Of a DNA stretch of 15,159 nucleotides, positions 14,477-15,159 are shown piece after piece. How positions within the stretch are numbered: the stretch's first letter is position 1; every line of letters begins with the position of its first letter. The translations under genes were made by a program, and so were the position numbers. The stretch comes from Chryseobacterium gleum (GTDB taxonomy: Bacteria; Bacteroidota; Bacteroidia; Flavobacteriales_D; Sanyastnellaceae). The notes beneath the pieces were generated by a model that made no database searches, was not told the DNA's origin, and saw only the letters and a program-made list of their open reading frames with translations. The stretch is from contig CAMCUG010000017.1 in NCBI GenBank assembly GCA_945878835.1, forward strand, positions 1 to 15,159, given 5' to 3'.

Positions 14477-15159
14477 ATGTCTCCCCGACGAAGAAAGATA
14501 TTTTTGCTACTGTTTTTTCTGACATTTTTGCCAGCGACTGTCTATTCTCAAATTTCTTTCATTCAAAACAAAGGTCAATGGCCACTGCATGTCAAGTACA
14601 AAGCTGAAATTCCCGGAGGATCTTTCTGGATTCAATCAAACGGTTTCGCTTATCAACTTTTTGATTCAACTGTTTTTAATCCCGATCATAAACCGAATGC
14701 TCTTCCTGAATCGGTAACGACTTTATTTTTCCTGCAGCAATTGGAGAATGCGCAACTGAATCAAGCCGATGAACAAGAACAATTGCCAGGATATTTCAAT
14801 TATTATTTGGGTTCCGACTCAACGCAGTGGAGCTCGCATGTGAATCGGTTTCAAAATATTAATTTTCAAAATGTTTACGATGGGATTAATCTTCGCGTAT
14901 TGGGAAAATCGAAATCCATTAAATACCAATTCGAACTTCAGCCCAACGCAGATCCAAACCTTATTTCATGGCTCTATAACGATTCCCTTCAACTCACATT
15001 AGACACGTCGGGAAATCTAATTTCTCACCATCTGCTCGGTAGAATTTACGAGTCGAAACCGTTCGCTTTTCAATCAATAAATGGACATTTCATTGAAGTG
15101 AAATGCAAATATATCTTGAATGGAAATCGCATGCAATTTCAACTTGGAAATTACGATGC
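14477..15159 (+). CDS. Secreted DUF7948-type protein (N-terminal fragment), probable type IX secretion cargo
   Basis: An open frame of 227 codons plus two bases runs off the window end. Residues 1-24 are a signal peptide (MSPRRRK, a long hydrophobic core, then VYS-Q). The mature part begins with FIQNKGQWPLHVKYKAEIPGG (28-48). It continues with NYYLGSDSTQW (108-118), FQNVYDGINLRVLG (130-143), YQFELQPNADPNLI (150-163), LGRIYESKPFAFQSING (187-203) and VKCKYILNGN (208-217). This order matches the N-terminal DUF7948 module of large Bacteroidota extracellular proteins. These often continue with SBBP or PKD repeats and end in a T9SS C-terminal sorting domain; that part lies outside the window, so secretion by T9SS is inferred. 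The function of the family is not known. The ATG lies 53 nt after gpsA. Confidence 0.8.
   Translation, partial: MSPRRRKIFLLLFFLTFLPATVYSQISFIQNKGQWPLHVKYKAEIPGGSFWIQSNGFAYQLFDSTVFNPDHKPNALPESVTTLFFLQQLENAQLNQADEQEQLPGYFNYYLGSDSTQWSSHVNRFQNINFQNVYDGINLRVLGKSKSIKYQFELQPNADPNLISWLYNDSLQLTLDTSGNLISHHLLGRIYESKPFAFQSINGHFIEVKCKYILNGNRMQFQLGNYD

Overview
The window looks like ordinary chromosomal core of a member of the Bacteroidota, most likely Flavobacteriales-like. The evidence is a DUF5686 outer-membrane protein, a propeller (Reg_prop/Y_Y_Y) LytS-type histidine kinase paired with a LytTR regulator, a DUF7948-type secreted protein, family-typical sequence variants in GpsA, PabB and DinB, and Bacteroidota-style -7 promoter boxes (TAnnTTTG). 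Genus-level placement is not possible from what I can see. Coding density is very high: no gene-free stretch exceeds about 75 bases. I saw no tRNA, rRNA, CRISPR array, insertion sequence, phage gene or attachment site, and no convincing intrinsic terminator.

Layout. From about 13.35 kb down to base 1, ten genes run on the minus strand. In transcription order they are: a LytTR response regulator and its propeller histidine kinase (2-nt gap); a small acidic lipoprotein; dinB; pabB and tilS (1-nt gap); dsbD; a DUF5686 outer-membrane protein; pssA; and purS, which is cut by the window start and overlaps pssA by 14 nt. Divergently, on the plus strand, lie gpsA and the 5' end of a large predicted secreted DUF7948 protein cut by the window end.

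Functions. Several genes concern the envelope: pssA (phosphatidylserine), gpsA (glycerol-3-phosphate for phospholipids), dsbD (reducing power to the periplasm), the DUF5686 beta-barrel, the lipoprotein, and the DUF7948 protein. The rest are housekeeping: tilS (tRNA-Ile2 decoding), pabB (folate), purS (purines) and dinB (translesion synthesis). The regulator/kinase pair is probably a self-contained signalling module with unknown signal and targets.

The most notable signal is regulatory. Although the genes are packed with operon-like spacing, five of them (pssA, dsbD, pabB, dinB, gpsA) carry an exact TAnnTTTG box only 4-5 nt before the ATG, and the lipoprotein has one 18 nt before its ATG. This suggests many individual promoters and leaderless or near-leaderless mRNAs. 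A short dyad abuts the dinB box and could be an operator. I did not find an undescribed multi-gene system here; all but the small lipoprotein fall in recognisable families.
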